NCBI RefSeq assembly: GCF_018613675.1
Contig: NZ_JAGGPQ010000034.1
Location: 1 to 58,820 of the forward strand
Direction of reading: 5' to 3'
DNA length: 58,820 bases
Source: Arthrobacter sp. ISL-85
GTDB lineage: Bacteria; Actinomycetota; Actinomycetes; Actinomycetales; Micrococcaceae
Both the position numbers and the translations under genes were made by a program. Numbering within the stretch: position 1 is the first letter of the stretch; the number at the start of each line of letters is the position of its first letter. Positions 35,342 through 44,276 of the stretch are shown piece by piece. Below the pieces are notes generated by a model. It did not search any database. It saw only the letters and a list, made by a program, of their open reading frames with translations, and had not been told where the DNA came from.

Positions 35342-35381
35342 CAGGTCATTCTGCCGCCCGGGGCGGCGGCAGAATGACCTG
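35342..35381 (-). terminator. Perfect 17-bp intercistronic hairpin between GH32 and fructokinase
   Basis: CAGGTCATTCTGCCGCC (35342-35358) pairs without mismatch with GGCGGCAGAATGACCTG (35365-35381), 6-nt loop. No U tract follows on the transcribed strand, so it may act as a partial terminator or an RNA-stabilising/processing element. Confidence 0.75.
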
Positions 35382-35402
35382 AAGGAAGGGTGTCGGGTTG
35401 GG

Positions 35403-36998
35403 CTAAGGCGCTGCGTTCATCTCGTTGATCGTGAGGTTGCCGAAAGTGGCCGTGCCTTCGTGTGCGTAAAGCCGGATGCCGTTGTCCCCTTCAAGGGGGA
35501 ACACCCGGTGTGAATGCACCACCCGTCCGTCTCCCACGAACATTTCGACGCTTGTCCGATCCACGAGGATTCGGAGCGCGAGGCGCCCTGCCGAGGGGTC
35601 GATGGGCGTCTGGCTTTCCCCGCCGGTGGGGTTGATGGTGGGTCGCCGGTTGACGTATGCGAAGGGGCCGCGGAGGAATGCCCCGGCGGCGACGTGCCGC
35701 CCTCCGCCGGCTGCACGACAGATCTCTAGACCTATGTTGGCCGGCGGGCTGGCCGGATCCCATGCCAGCTCACAGTTCAGGTCGTAGGCCAGTGAACTGA
35801 TATCGAGGTCATGGGTGCCAGTTACAGTCACGTCACCAAGGCGCTGGGTGCGCTTAACGTGGTTGCCCAGGCCGGCGGTGGGGGTTGAGACGAGGTGGTA
35901 GTTTCCGCTTCCCTTCTTGAGGCGGATGTCGCGCACGATCATGTCGTCGCCGTTGTACGCGTCGGTCGCCAGGGTCGGAGTGTTGTGTGGGTAGTCCCAG
36001 AAGTTCGCCCATCCAAGCGCCCTGCGCAGGGTGGCATCCTCCGCGCCGGAGGAGTCGTGATGGGGGTAGGTCACCGCTCCGTAGAAGTCATAGCCGTAGT
36101 CCAGCCATTCCGGTTCGGCATGGTCGGGAGTAAATGTGGTGCCGTTGAAGGCCCCTGTCCAGTATGCGTAGGTTGCCGGCAGGCCACGGCCTTTGCCGTT
36201 GGCGCTGGTGCCAAGGATCCAGTGCGAAGTACCGTCGTCGGCCGTCATAAGGAAAAGATCCGGGCACTCAAGCACCCCTAAATCCGTGCGGATGAATTCG
36301 CCTACCCGCTGCCAGGAGCGCAGATTGGAAGATGTGTAGAAGCCGAGCTTTTGCCCTTCGGCGTTGACCATGAACCAGTTCCCCCGGTCGGCGTCCCAGA
36401 TTACTTTCGGGTCGCGGAAGTCCTGAACGCCTGGGTTTGGCAGTACCGGGGCGGTGTCACCGGGTTGGAACGAGCGCCCACGGTCCGTTGAGTACCAGAG
36501 GTATTGGGCCTGGCGGCCCTGGGGTGCCTGCGTAACGAGGGCGATAACAGCGTTCTCACCGTATCCGGCGGTGTTTCGTTCATCAATGACAAGGCTTCCT
36601 GACCAGCAGTCGCCGTTGCCGTTGCTGAACTTGGGGATCGCGACGCCGCGGTCGCGGAAGGAGACGTGGTCGGTGGTGGTCGCACGGCGCCACGATGTGC
36701 CTCCACCGCCCTGAAGGTAATCGGCGTTGTAGAGGTAGTAGTAGTGGTACTCGCCGTCGATGAAGATGGGCCGCTGAGGGTCGTTCTTCCAGTTGTCCGG
36801 GACGCTGAAGTGATAGGTCGGGCGCATGCGGGTTGGTCCTTTTGAGGGCGGTTTGGCCGGTGCGGTGTCAGGAGTGTTTGGGGGCGCTGCTGCCGCTGGC
36901 TGGGCGAATGACGTTGAAAGTGCGAGCGATCCGGTCAGGGCGACGGCCCCACTCCCGGTCAGGAGGGCACGCCGGGAGACGGCGGGTGAATCTTCCAT
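35403..36998 (-). CDS. Tat-exported GH32 enzyme of the levan fructotransferase / levanase type
   Basis: 531 residues. The Tat signal is SRRALLTGSGAVALTGSLAL, with cleavage likely around residue 38. The GH32 five-blade propeller has nucleophile Asp73 in WKNDPQRP, transition-state Asp196 in FRDPKV and acid/base Glu244 in LECPDLF; a C-terminal beta-sandwich ends LRILVDRTSVEMFVGDG. DPQRP, instead of the usual DPNG, together with TYAYWTGAFNG and EWLDYGYDFYGAVTYP, is what I recall from Arthrobacter levan fructotransferase (DFA IV-forming, EC 4.2.2.16). Levanbiohydrolase activity is the main alternative. It acts outside the cell, feeding the importer encoded just upstream. Confidence 0.85.
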   Translation of the reverse strand: MEDSPAVSRRALLTGSGAVALTGSLALSTSFAQPAAAAPPNTPDTAPAKPPSKGPTRMRPTYHFSVPDNWKNDPQRPIFIDGEYHYYYLYNADYLQGGGGTSWRRATTTDHVSFRDRGVAIPKFSNGNGDCWSGSLVIDERNTAGYGENAVIALVTQAPQGRQAQYLWYSTDRGRSFQPGDTAPVLPNPGVQDFRDPKVIWDADRGNWFMVNAEGQKLGFYTSSNLRSWQRVGEFIRTDLGVLECPDLFLMTADDGTSHWILGTSANGKGRGLPATYAYWTGAFNGTTFTPDHAEPEWLDYGYDFYGAVTYPHHDSSGAEDATLRRALGWANFWDYPHNTPTLATDAYNGDDMIVRDIRLKKGSGNYHLVSTPTAGLGNHVKRTQRLGDVTVTGTHDLDISSLAYDLNCELAWDPASPPANIGLEICRAAGGGRHVAAGAFLRGPFAYVNRRPTINPTGGESQTPIDPSAGRLALRILVDRTSVEMFVGDGRVVHSHRVFPLEGDNGIRLYAHEGTATFGNLTINEMNAAP

Positions 36999-37099
36999 CG
37001 GTTACCTTTCGGTGGGCAGCCTCGGTGCTGCTACGGGTGCATGTTGATGTTTTTGGGCAGCACAGGGCAGTGCCACTTTTGGGGTGAATAACAGAAACT

Positions 37100-38182
37100 T
37101 CAGTCCGCAGGCTGAGGTTCCGGTAGGGGTTCTGTCGCCAGTGCATGGCCCCCGGCACCGGCGCGCGGGCGGTAGAGGTGGCAGCGGACCCAGTGGCGGT
37201 TGAGGGGGTCGCCCACCTGATGACGGACGGGTTCCCCAGATGAGCAGCGCTGGTCCGGGTCGTTTTCGAAGGCGCAGGTGGTGGAAGCCATGACGGCCTG
37301 CCTCAGCGTGGCGCGGTGAACGGGGTCGTAGGATCCGGCCCGGGCCGGGTCGGGGACGGCTGAGACCAGCAATTGTGTGTAGGGGTGGGCTGGATTGGCC
37401 AGCAGGTCCAGGGATTCGCCCTCTTCCACGATTTCACCGGCGAACATGACGGCCGTCCGGTCCGCGAGGTACCGGGCGGAGGCGAGGTCGTGGGTGATGT
37501 AGAGCATGGAAATGCCCTGCTCATCGCGCAGTTTCCGCATCAGGTTCAGCACGCCGATGCGGACCGATACGTCCAGCATGGATGTCGGTTCGTCGGCGAG
37601 GATGACTTCTGGTTCGACGGCGAGGGCGCGCGCGATCGCGACCCGTTGACGCTGTCCGCCGGAGAGTTCGTGGGGGTAGGAGTTGAGCATGTCGACCTGA
37701 AGCCCGACGGTGGTCATGAGCTCTTCGAGACGGTGCCTGGTCTGCTCTTCGGAACCTTGGCCGGTGCCGCCTTTGCCGTGAATCATGAGGGACCGTCGGA
37801 GGAAGTGCTCGACCCGGTGTACGGGGTTGAGGGAGCCAAACGGGTCCTGGAAGACCATCTGCAACTGGGACCGGAACGCCCGTGAGGCCTGGAAACGGTC
37901 GCGTTTGAGGACGTCGACGCCGTCGAGCAGGATTTCACCTTCGCTGGGTTTTTCGAGCCGGGCGACACAGCGGGCCAAGGTGCTCTTGCCTGAACCGGAT
38001 TCCCCGACCAGTGCCACGATCTCCCCACGGCCGATGGTCAGGTCGACAAGGTGCAGCGCCCGGACTGCCTGGCTGGAGAACAGGCCGCCGGTATGGAATG
38101 ACTTACCCAGTCCGCGCACCTCAAGGGCCGGGGTATGGGCCGAAACATTTGGCCGTGCAGGGGAGTGGACGGCGTGGCTCAT
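37100..38182 (-). CDS. Opp/Dpp-type ABC ATPase (OppF-like)
   Basis: 360 residues. Walker A is GESGSGKSTLARCV, the Q-loop is MVFQDPFGSLNP, the signature is LSGGQRQRVAIARALA, and Walker B is VILADEPTSMLD. The C-terminal extension carries Cys residues (TTCAFENDPDQRCSSGEPV), usual for OppD/OppF proteins and often holding an Fe-S cluster in this family. It overlaps the partner ATPase by four bases (ATGA, 38179-38182). The complex has its own pair of ATPases, unlike the CUT1 importers in this window. Confidence 0.92.
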   Translation of the reverse strand: MSHAVHSPARPNVSAHTPALEVRGLGKSFHTGGLFSSQAVRALHLVDLTIGRGEIVALVGESGSGKSTLARCVARLEKPSEGEILLDGVDVLKRDRFQASRAFRSQLQMVFQDPFGSLNPVHRVEHFLRRSLMIHGKGGTGQGSEEQTRHRLEELMTTVGLQVDMLNSYPHELSGGQRQRVAIARALAVEPEVILADEPTSMLDVSVRIGVLNLMRKLRDEQGISMLYITHDLASARYLADRTAVMFAGEIVEEGESLDLLANPAHPYTQLLVSAVPDPARAGSYDPVHRATLRQAVMASTTCAFENDPDQRCSSGEPVRHQVGDPLNRHWVRCHLYRPRAGAGGHALATEPLPEPQPAD

Positions 38183-39132
38183 TGTGCTGCTCCTTCAAAG
38201 ACGGCGGTTTCGGCGTCGGCATCAAACGGGGCCACGAAGTGGCCCGGCGCAACTTCGGCGAGGTCTGGGATGTTCTGGAACTTCACGCCTTCGGGCAGGC
38301 CCATCAGAGGAATCCGCGGGCCGGTAAGCGGAGGGAACGCGCCCATGAGGGCTTGGGTGTAGGGGTGCCCGGGCGTGGCGTAGACGTCGTGGGCTTTGGC
38401 GGTCTCCACGATCCGCCCGCCGTACATGACGGCCATGCGGTGGGAGAGTTCCACCATCAGGGACATGTCGTGGGTGATGAACAGGACGGAGAAGCCCAGT
38501 TCGCGCTGGAGGTCCTTGATCTGCGCCATGATTTCCTGCTGCACCACCACGTCCAGCGCGGTGGTGGGCTCGTCCAGAATCAGCAGTGATGGCTTCAGTG
38601 CTACGGCCATGGCGATCACGGCGCGTTGCCGCATCCCGCCGGAGAGTTGATGCGGGTATGACTTCAGCCGGGCCGGATCGATCCTTACCAGCTCCAGCAG
38701 CTGTGCTGCCCGGCGAAGGGATTCTTTGCGTGAGTAGCCGGCGTGAGTGGTGAAGATGTCTGCCATCTGTTCACCGATGGTCAGCACGGGGTTCAGCGAG
38801 TTCATGGCGGACTGGAACACCATGGCGACATCCTGCCAGCGGAAACGGCGCAGCTCGCCCTGGCTCATGGCCAGCACGTCCTTGCCGCCGAAGGAGATGC
38901 TGCCGGCGGCGATCTTCGCCGGGTCCTTGAGCAGACGCATTATTGAGTTGGCAATGGTTGATTTTCCGCAACCGGATTCGCCGGCCAGCCCGAACACCTC
39001 GCCGGCACCGATGCTGAAGGAGACGTTGTCAACGGCCGTGGTCGAGCGGGTGTCGCCGATGTACTTGACGGTGAGGTTCTTGACGTCGAGGACCGGTTCG
39101 TGGGAGCCGAAGGAGGTTTGGGAGACGGTCAC
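38179..39132 (-). CDS. Opp/Dpp-type ABC ATPase (OppD-like)
   Basis: 317 residues from GTG 39132, which overlaps the OppC stop (GTGA). Walker A GESGCGKSTIANSI, Q-loop MVFQSAMNSLNPVL, signature LSGGMRQRAVIAMAVA, Walker B LLILDEPTTALD. It forms the ATPase pair with the following gene. Context (an upstream binding protein of the peptide family and a downstream exported GH32) suggests the cargo is a sugar, not a peptide. Confidence 0.92.
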   Translation of the reverse strand: MTVSQTSFGSHEPVLDVKNLTVKYIGDTRSTTAVDNVSFSIGAGEVFGLAGESGCGKSTIANSIMRLLKDPAKIAAGSISFGGKDVLAMSQGELRRFRWQDVAMVFQSAMNSLNPVLTIGEQMADIFTTHAGYSRKESLRRAAQLLELVRIDPARLKSYPHQLSGGMRQRAVIAMAVALKPSLLILDEPTTALDVVVQQEIMAQIKDLQRELGFSVLFITHDMSLMVELSHRMAVMYGGRIVETAKAHDVYATPGHPYTQALMGAFPPLTGPRIPLMGLPEGVKFQNIPDLAEVAPGHFVAPFDADAETAVFEGAAQ

Positions 39133-40055
39133 TGTGCGGCGCTCCTTTCGGTGTTGGCGGGTTTGCGGATCTTCCGCAGCCGCGGGTTGGTTACTTCGTC
39201 GACGGCGTAGTTGATGAGGGCCAGGGCGAAGGCGACCAGGGCGATGCAGAGGCCGGAGGGGATGAAGACCCACCAGCTTCCGGTGAGCAGGGCGCCTTCG
39301 TTTCCGGCCCAGAAGAGGTTGTTGCCCCAGGAGACGGTGCTGACGTCGCCCAGCCCCAGGAATTCGAGGCCGGCCTGGGCCCCGATGCCGTAGATGACGC
39401 AGGCAAGCAGTGTTCCCATCACGATCGATGCCATGTTCGGCAGGATTTCGCGGAACATGATGCGGCCGGCGCGCTCTCCGGACACGACTGCGGCGGCCAC
39501 GAAATCCTTCGAGCGGATGGACAGGGCCTGTGACCGGAGTACGCGCGCTGATCCGGCCCATCCGGTAACGGTGAGGACCAGGATAACGGTGCCCAGCCCA
39601 GGTGGCAGGAAGGCCGCCAGGATGACGAGCAATGGCAGGCCGGGAAGGAGGAGGAAGACGTTGGTCAGCAGCGACAGTGCTTCGTCGATGAATTTGCCGA
39701 AATAGGCCGATGCCAGCCCGACGAGGATCCCGACGAAGGTGGACGCGAACCCGACGGTAAGGCCCACCAGCAGGGAACTTCGGGCGCCATAGATGGTCAG
39801 GGCGAGCACGTCCTGGCCCTTGGCGGTTGTTCCGAGCCAGTGCTCGCCGTCCGGTTCCAGTGAGGCCATCCCGGTGATCCGGGAGGGGTCGCCCGGGAAC
39901 AGTACCGGCGCGGCCAGCGCCATGACGATGAAGACGAGCATGATGGCCATGCCTGTCATGGCCTTCTTGTTGGTGATAAGTCCGTGGATGAAGCCGCGGT
40001 TGGTTTTGCGGGCAGCTTTTGCTTCGGTTGGCTGCTGGAGGATAACGCTGGTCAT
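39129..40055 (-). CDS. Opp/Dpp-type permease (OppC-like)
   Basis: 308 residues. The N-terminal cytoplasmic helix region and first membrane helix (AMTGMAIMLVFIVMALAAPV) are followed by PSRITGMASLEPDGEHWLGT, which is usual for DppC/OppC. The loop SIRSKDFVAAAVVSGERAGR is the ATPase-contact segment. It forms the channel with the OppB-like gene, 32 bases upstream. Confidence 0.92.
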   Translation of the reverse strand: MTSVILQQPTEAKAARKTNRGFIHGLITNKKAMTGMAIMLVFIVMALAAPVLFPGDPSRITGMASLEPDGEHWLGTTAKGQDVLALTIYGARSSLLVGLTVGFASTFVGILVGLASAYFGKFIDEALSLLTNVFLLLPGLPLLVILAAFLPPGLGTVILVLTVTGWAGSARVLRSQALSIRSKDFVAAAVVSGERAGRIMFREILPNMASIVMGTLLACVIYGIGAQAGLEFLGLGDVSTVSWGNNLFWAGNEGALLTGSWWVFIPSGLCIALVAFALALINYAVDEVTNPRLRKIRKPANTERSAAQ

Positions 40056-40087
40056 GGTCGGTCCCTTGGTTACTGGGTACGCAAGGC

Positions 40088-41065
40088 TCAGTTGCTGCGC
40101 ACGCGGGGGTCGAGGCGGACGTAGAGGATGTCCACCAGGAAGTTCGCCAGCAGCACGGCGGCGGTGATGGTCAGGAACAGGCCCTGCATGAGCGGGTAGT
40201 CAAGACCCTGGACGGCGTTGAGGAGCTGGTAGCCCACGCCGGGGTACGCAAACACGACCTCGGTGAGCAGCGCACCGCCCACTACAAAGCCCAGCCCCAT
40301 GCCGAAACTGGTGACAGAAGGAAGCATCGCGTTCCGGGCGGCGTAGCGGAGCATGATGCGTCCGGGACGGAGACCCTTGGCTTCAGCCATGGTGATGTAG
40401 TCCTCGGAGTTGGTGGCAATCATGGTGTTCCGCATGCCCAGCATCCAGCCGCCAATAGAGACCAGCACGATTGTGAGCGCCGGCAGCACCAGGTGGGCGC
40501 CGACATCGCCGATGAACTCGGTGGTGAACGCCGGCTCCAGGCCGTCGGTGAATGCGTGGCGGATGGGGAACCAGCCCAGCACCACGCCGAACAGGTACAG
40601 GGCGCCCATCGCGAGCCAGAAGTAGGGGAACGATCCGATGAAGACCAGTACGGGAGGCAGGGCCGAATCGATCGCCCCGCCGCGGCGCCATGCTGCCAGG
40701 ATGCCCAGCAGGTTACCCACGACGGCGGCAATTACCAGTGCGGTCCCGCCGAGCAGGAGGGTCCAGCCGATTTGGGACGAGATGACTTCGGTGACGGGGG
40801 TGGGAAAGCGTGTAATCGATACCCCCATCTGTCCAGTGAGGACGTTCTGGAGGTAGCCGGCGTACTGCTCCCAGATGGGCCGGTTGTCCACGCCAAGCAG
40901 CTTGCGCAGTGCCTCGAGCTGTTCGGGCTGCATTCTGTCCTGGGAGCGGGCGAACATGCGTGATACGGGGTCCCCGGGCATGAAGCGCGGGAGCAGGAAA
41001 TTCAGGGTAATGGATGCCCAAAAGGCGATCAGGTAGAAACCCAGGCGGCGCAGGATGAAGCGCAC
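40088..41065 (-). CDS. Opp/Dpp-type permease (OppB-like)
   Basis: 325 residues starting MRFILRRLGFYLIAFWASIT, then FLLPRFMPGDPVSRMF, typical of OppB/DppB. The contact loop is MAEAKGLRPGRIMLRYAARN, and PGVGYQLLNAVQGLDYPLMQ lies near the end. A 12-bp hairpin separates it from the binding-protein gene. Confidence 0.92.
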   Translation of the reverse strand: MRFILRRLGFYLIAFWASITLNFLLPRFMPGDPVSRMFARSQDRMQPEQLEALRKLLGVDNRPIWEQYAGYLQNVLTGQMGVSITRFPTPVTEVISSQIGWTLLLGGTALVIAAVVGNLLGILAAWRRGGAIDSALPPVLVFIGSFPYFWLAMGALYLFGVVLGWFPIRHAFTDGLEPAFTTEFIGDVGAHLVLPALTIVLVSIGGWMLGMRNTMIATNSEDYITMAEAKGLRPGRIMLRYAARNAMLPSVTSFGMGLGFVVGGALLTEVVFAYPGVGYQLLNAVQGLDYPLMQGLFLTITAAVLLANFLVDILYVRLDPRVRSN

Positions 41066-41106
41066 GGTTTCCCTCCAATTCGGGAGTGTTCAAAGTTGCG
41101 GGGGTA

Positions 41107-41148
41107 CGCCCGACGGCCGGCTTATAGAATCGGCCAGGCCGTCGGGCG
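41107..41148 (-). terminator. Attenuator-like hairpin between binding protein and permease
   Basis: CGCCCGACGGCC (41107-41118) pairs with GGCCGTCGGGCG (41137-41148); an inner GGCCG/CGGCC stem can extend it. Placed 44 bases after the binding-protein stop, it probably reduces permease expression relative to the binding protein. Confidence 0.7.
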
Positions 41149-41191
41149 TGGGTGGCACGAGGGCGGTTCGGCCTTATGCCCGGCGGGACGT

Positions 41192-42865
41192 TTACTTGCG
41201 CGGTTCCAGGCTCGTCAGCACGAGAACCGTGGTGGGTGCGCGCACCGAGAGGGTGGCGTAGGGGTTGTCCTGGGTGGGCCAGCCGGTGAAGCGGGTGTCG
41301 TTGTAGGCCCCCCATTCCGGGCCGGAGAAGAGCGGCACCAGTGGTGCGACGTCGTTGTATTCTTCCTGCAGCTTGTTGGCAACGTCCTTCTGCTTGGACT
41401 GGTCCGTGGCTGCAGCGAACTCCGTCAGCAGGGCATCGGCTTTGGGGTCGCCGAAACGGTGGTAGTTGTCGGACGCCTTAGTGCCGACCGGCTTCACCGA
41501 TGTGCTGCCCATGGTGGTGTTGAAGTACTTGTACGGGCTCGGATCGTTGGCGCTCCAGACGATGCCGGAGTCGAAGTCACCCGTTTCGTATCCTGCCACC
41601 ACGGCAGCCCAGTCCGGGGAGTCCACCTTCGCGGTCACGCCGACCTCGGCGAGGTTTTGCGAGATCACGTTGGCAACGGAGAGCCAGTCGGACGAGGTAG
41701 CACCCACGGAGATCTTGAACTCGAACGGCTTGCCGTCCTTGAGCGTGCGCTTGCCATCGGGACCCTTGGGGTAGCCGGCCTTATCCAACAGGTCGTTGGC
41801 TTTCTGGACGTCATGATTGGTCCAGGTGCAGTTGTCCTTGACCTGGGTGTTCTTCCAGGTCTCGTAGTTGCCCGAGAGGCCGGTGCAGTCGGCCGGCTGG
41901 GCGTATCCGCTCATGCCGATCTTGGTGACCTGGTCCCGGTCCACGGCCATGCTTAGCGCCTTGCGGACATCCACATCGTTGAAGGGCGCCTTGGTGGTGT
42001 TGAGCTGCCAGTTGATCATGGCACCGGTCGGGGGGAACCAGTAGTGCCGGTGGTCTTTGTCCTTCGAGACGAACGTCTTTTCGATGTTCGGGATGTACTG
42101 CGGGGCCCAGTCCACGTCGCCGTTGGCGGCGGCGAGGTTTGCGCCGTCGTTCCCTGCGAACGCGAGCATCTTGATGCCTGCGATCTTCTGCTTTTCGGGC
42201 TGCCAGTAGTTGGGGTTTTTCTTCAGCACGAAGGACTGGGCCTGGAAGTTGTCCACCTCGGTGTACGGTCCGGTGCCCACCGGCTTAGCGTTGGCGTCCT
42301 TTTCCGGATCCGCCAGTGCGGACCAGATGTGCTTGGGGAGGATGCTTAGCTGGCCGACGTCGTACAGGGCGGGGGACCACGGCTTGTTGAAGTTGAACGT
42401 GACCTTGTTGCCTTGTGCCGTGACGCCGTCGAGGTACTCGTAGCCGCCCTTAAGTTTTTTCTGGAGTTCGAACGTGTAAGCCACGTCGTCGGCAACGAAC
42501 GGCTGGCCATCGGACCACTTCACACCATCACGCAGGGTGAAGGTGATGGACTTGCCGTCGTCTGCAGCCTTCCAATCGGTGGCCAGCCACGGCACCGTGT
42601 TCCCCTGGGCCGGGTTGAAGACCAGCAGGGACTCGTAAATGGACTGCTGGACCATGGGGTTGACGGTCGGTGCGAACGGGTTGAAGTTTTGAACGAATGT
42701 GCCCATGTCTTCGCGGGGGATGGTGAGGAACGCGCTGGCGTTAGCCGCGGCGTCGGTGCCGCCGGACTTGTTGGCGGTGGCTGAGCAGCCGGTCAGCAGC
42801 ATTGCGCCTACGGCCAGTCCGGCCGCGGCAACGCGGGCGGACCTGAGGAACCTGGTTTGTGTCAT
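41192..42865 (-). CDS. Peptide-family (SBP_bac_5) substrate-binding lipoprotein, fructan module 1
   Basis: 557 residues, with signal peptide and lipobox LLTGC (Cys27). The family 5 signature region is WLATDWKAADDGKSITFTLR followed by VKWSDGQPFVADDVAYTFEL. Several sugar-binding transporters use this family, and here all the neighbours are fructan enzymes. The likely cargo is a levan- or inulin-derived oligosaccharide or cyclic disaccharide. Its start codon region is duplicated as a scar at 46.86-46.9 kb. Confidence 0.9.
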   Translation of the reverse strand: MTQTRFLRSARVAAAGLAVGAMLLTGCSATANKSGGTDAAANASAFLTIPREDMGTFVQNFNPFAPTVNPMVQQSIYESLLVFNPAQGNTVPWLATDWKAADDGKSITFTLRDGVKWSDGQPFVADDVAYTFELQKKLKGGYEYLDGVTAQGNKVTFNFNKPWSPALYDVGQLSILPKHIWSALADPEKDANAKPVGTGPYTEVDNFQAQSFVLKKNPNYWQPEKQKIAGIKMLAFAGNDGANLAAANGDVDWAPQYIPNIEKTFVSKDKDHRHYWFPPTGAMINWQLNTTKAPFNDVDVRKALSMAVDRDQVTKIGMSGYAQPADCTGLSGNYETWKNTQVKDNCTWTNHDVQKANDLLDKAGYPKGPDGKRTLKDGKPFEFKISVGATSSDWLSVANVISQNLAEVGVTAKVDSPDWAAVVAGYETGDFDSGIVWSANDPSPYKYFNTTMGSTSVKPVGTKASDNYHRFGDPKADALLTEFAAATDQSKQKDVANKLQEEYNDVAPLVPLFSGPEWGAYNDTRFTGWPTQDNPYATLSVRAPTTVLVLTSLEPRK

Positions 42866-42942
42866 GATGGTTATCTCTTCCTGTCTTCATCAGCAAGGTG
42901 AAGGGTGGGTGGGGGATTTGCTCTTCGACGTTGATTTCGCGG

Positions 42943-44013
42943 TCAGACCGAAGAGCGTTCTAGCAGCGGACAGTCGACCAACTGCTGGTCGGCAGTGATC
43001 GGCTGTCCTGCTGTGAGGGCGGCGAGCGTCTGGACTCCCAGAGCGCCCATCTTTTCGAACGGCAACGCCACCGTGGTCAGCTTGGGCCTGAGGTAGGCCG
43101 CGATGAGTTCCTGGTTGTCGAAGCCGATCACGGCGATGTCACCGGGGATGGCCAGGCCACGTTCCTTGATGGCGTCGTAAGCACCCATGGCCATCCGGTC
43201 GTTGAGGCAAAAAAGGGCGGTGGGCCTTTCCTTGGCCGGGTACCGGTCGAGGATTTGGCAGGCGGCGTCGTAACCGCCGTCGGCCGTTGCATACCCGGCC
43301 ACCACTAGCTCCGGATCCAGCTCCAGGCCTGCGTCGGCAAGTGCTTCCCGGGCACCTGCCACGCGTCCGACTGCTGCCGGAATATCCGGGTCCAGGTTGA
43401 TTACTCCGATCCGGCGGTGGCCGGCTTGGAGTAAACGTTCGACGGCGACGCGGCCGCCGGCTCGCTCGTCAGGGACAATGGAGGGCAGCCTTCCGTCCGC
43501 ATCGAAGCAGTTGATCAGGACGGTGGGGACTTCGTTGGCGCTTTCCGGGACGTGTACGCCCCGGTGGTATGTTGCCGCATAGAGAAGGCCTTCCACGCGT
43601 TGTTCCAGCAGTTTTTCAGTGGCGGCATCTTCCATGCCTTGGTTGGGTCCTAGGGCATCGGCCTGGTCGGAGGGCGCGATGAGCAGGAACCGACGGTCAA
43701 GCCAAGCCTGGTCCTGCGCCCCTTTGATGATGTCGACGGCGAACGGGGCCGTGACAATCTCAGTGACGATTCCATACCAATCACTGCGCTGGGATGCCAG
43801 CGCCCTCGCTCCGGCATTTGGACGGTAGCCCAGTGCCTGGACCGCCTCTGCGATACGTGCCCGCGTCTCTTCCGAGATGCTGGCGTTCTCGCGGTTGCTC
43901 AGTACGAACGAAACAGCCGTCCGGGAAACTCCGGCATGCTTGGCCACGTCACTCATGGTGACGCCGCGCTGCCGGACAGCGACGGGCTTACTTGAGGAGG
44001 CGTTTTTCGCCAT
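42943..44013 (-). CDS. LacI-family regulator, fructan module 1
   Basis: 356 residues from ATG 44013 (an upstream in-frame extension overlaps the promoter). The HTH is TMSDVAKHAGVSRTAVSFVL and the hinge YRPNAGARALASQRSDWYG. The effector domain ends with VIGFDNQELIAAYLRPKLTT and the family-typical DCPLLERS. It is transcribed from a promoter carrying two palindromes (see next entry) and lies 77 bases ahead of the binding-protein gene, so it is the first gene of the importer operon. It is clearly related to the regulator at 52816-53859. Confidence 0.9.
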   Translation of the reverse strand: MAKNASSSKPVAVRQRGVTMSDVAKHAGVSRTAVSFVLSNRENASISEETRARIAEAVQALGYRPNAGARALASQRSDWYGIVTEIVTAPFAVDIIKGAQDQAWLDRRFLLIAPSDQADALGPNQGMEDAATEKLLEQRVEGLLYAATYHRGVHVPESANEVPTVLINCFDADGRLPSIVPDERAGGRVAVERLLQAGHRRIGVINLDPDIPAAVGRVAGAREALADAGLELDPELVVAGYATADGGYDAACQILDRYPAKERPTALFCLNDRMAMGAYDAIKERGLAIPGDIAVIGFDNQELIAAYLRPKLTTVALPFEKMGALGVQTLAALTAGQPITADQQLVDCPLLERSSV

Positions 44014-44089
44014 TGAATGCTCCAGAGGTCTTCGTTGAGCTGGGGACGCCAGTACTGATGCGGATTCAGTCTGTAGGCTCCGCGGGGTA

Positions 44090-44148
44090 GTAACTCGCGT
44101 TACCTTCAGGCTGTGATCCAAGTTACCCGCGTTACTTCCGGGTGTCAA
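44090..44148 (-). promoter_or_regulatory. LacI promoter with two operator palindromes, copy A
   Basis: On the minus strand TTGACA (44148-44143), a 17-bp spacer and TAACTT (44125-44120). GTTACCCGCGTTAC (44122-44135) lies in the spacer and -10; GTAACTCGCGTTAC (44090-44103) lies just past the start point. The pattern is GTNAC-N4-GTTAC. The same block occurs at 47153-47213. Confidence 0.75.
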
Positions 44149-44276
44149 CAAGTTCTTCCGGAGCTGTTGGGCGGGAGTTCCGGCTCCGTCCATGATGCTG
44201 CCGGCAGCGCCCCGGACGGCGCGTGGCTAAGCCGGAACGCCCAGCGCCGCCGTTGCTGCTGGGCTCCAAGGGTGGT

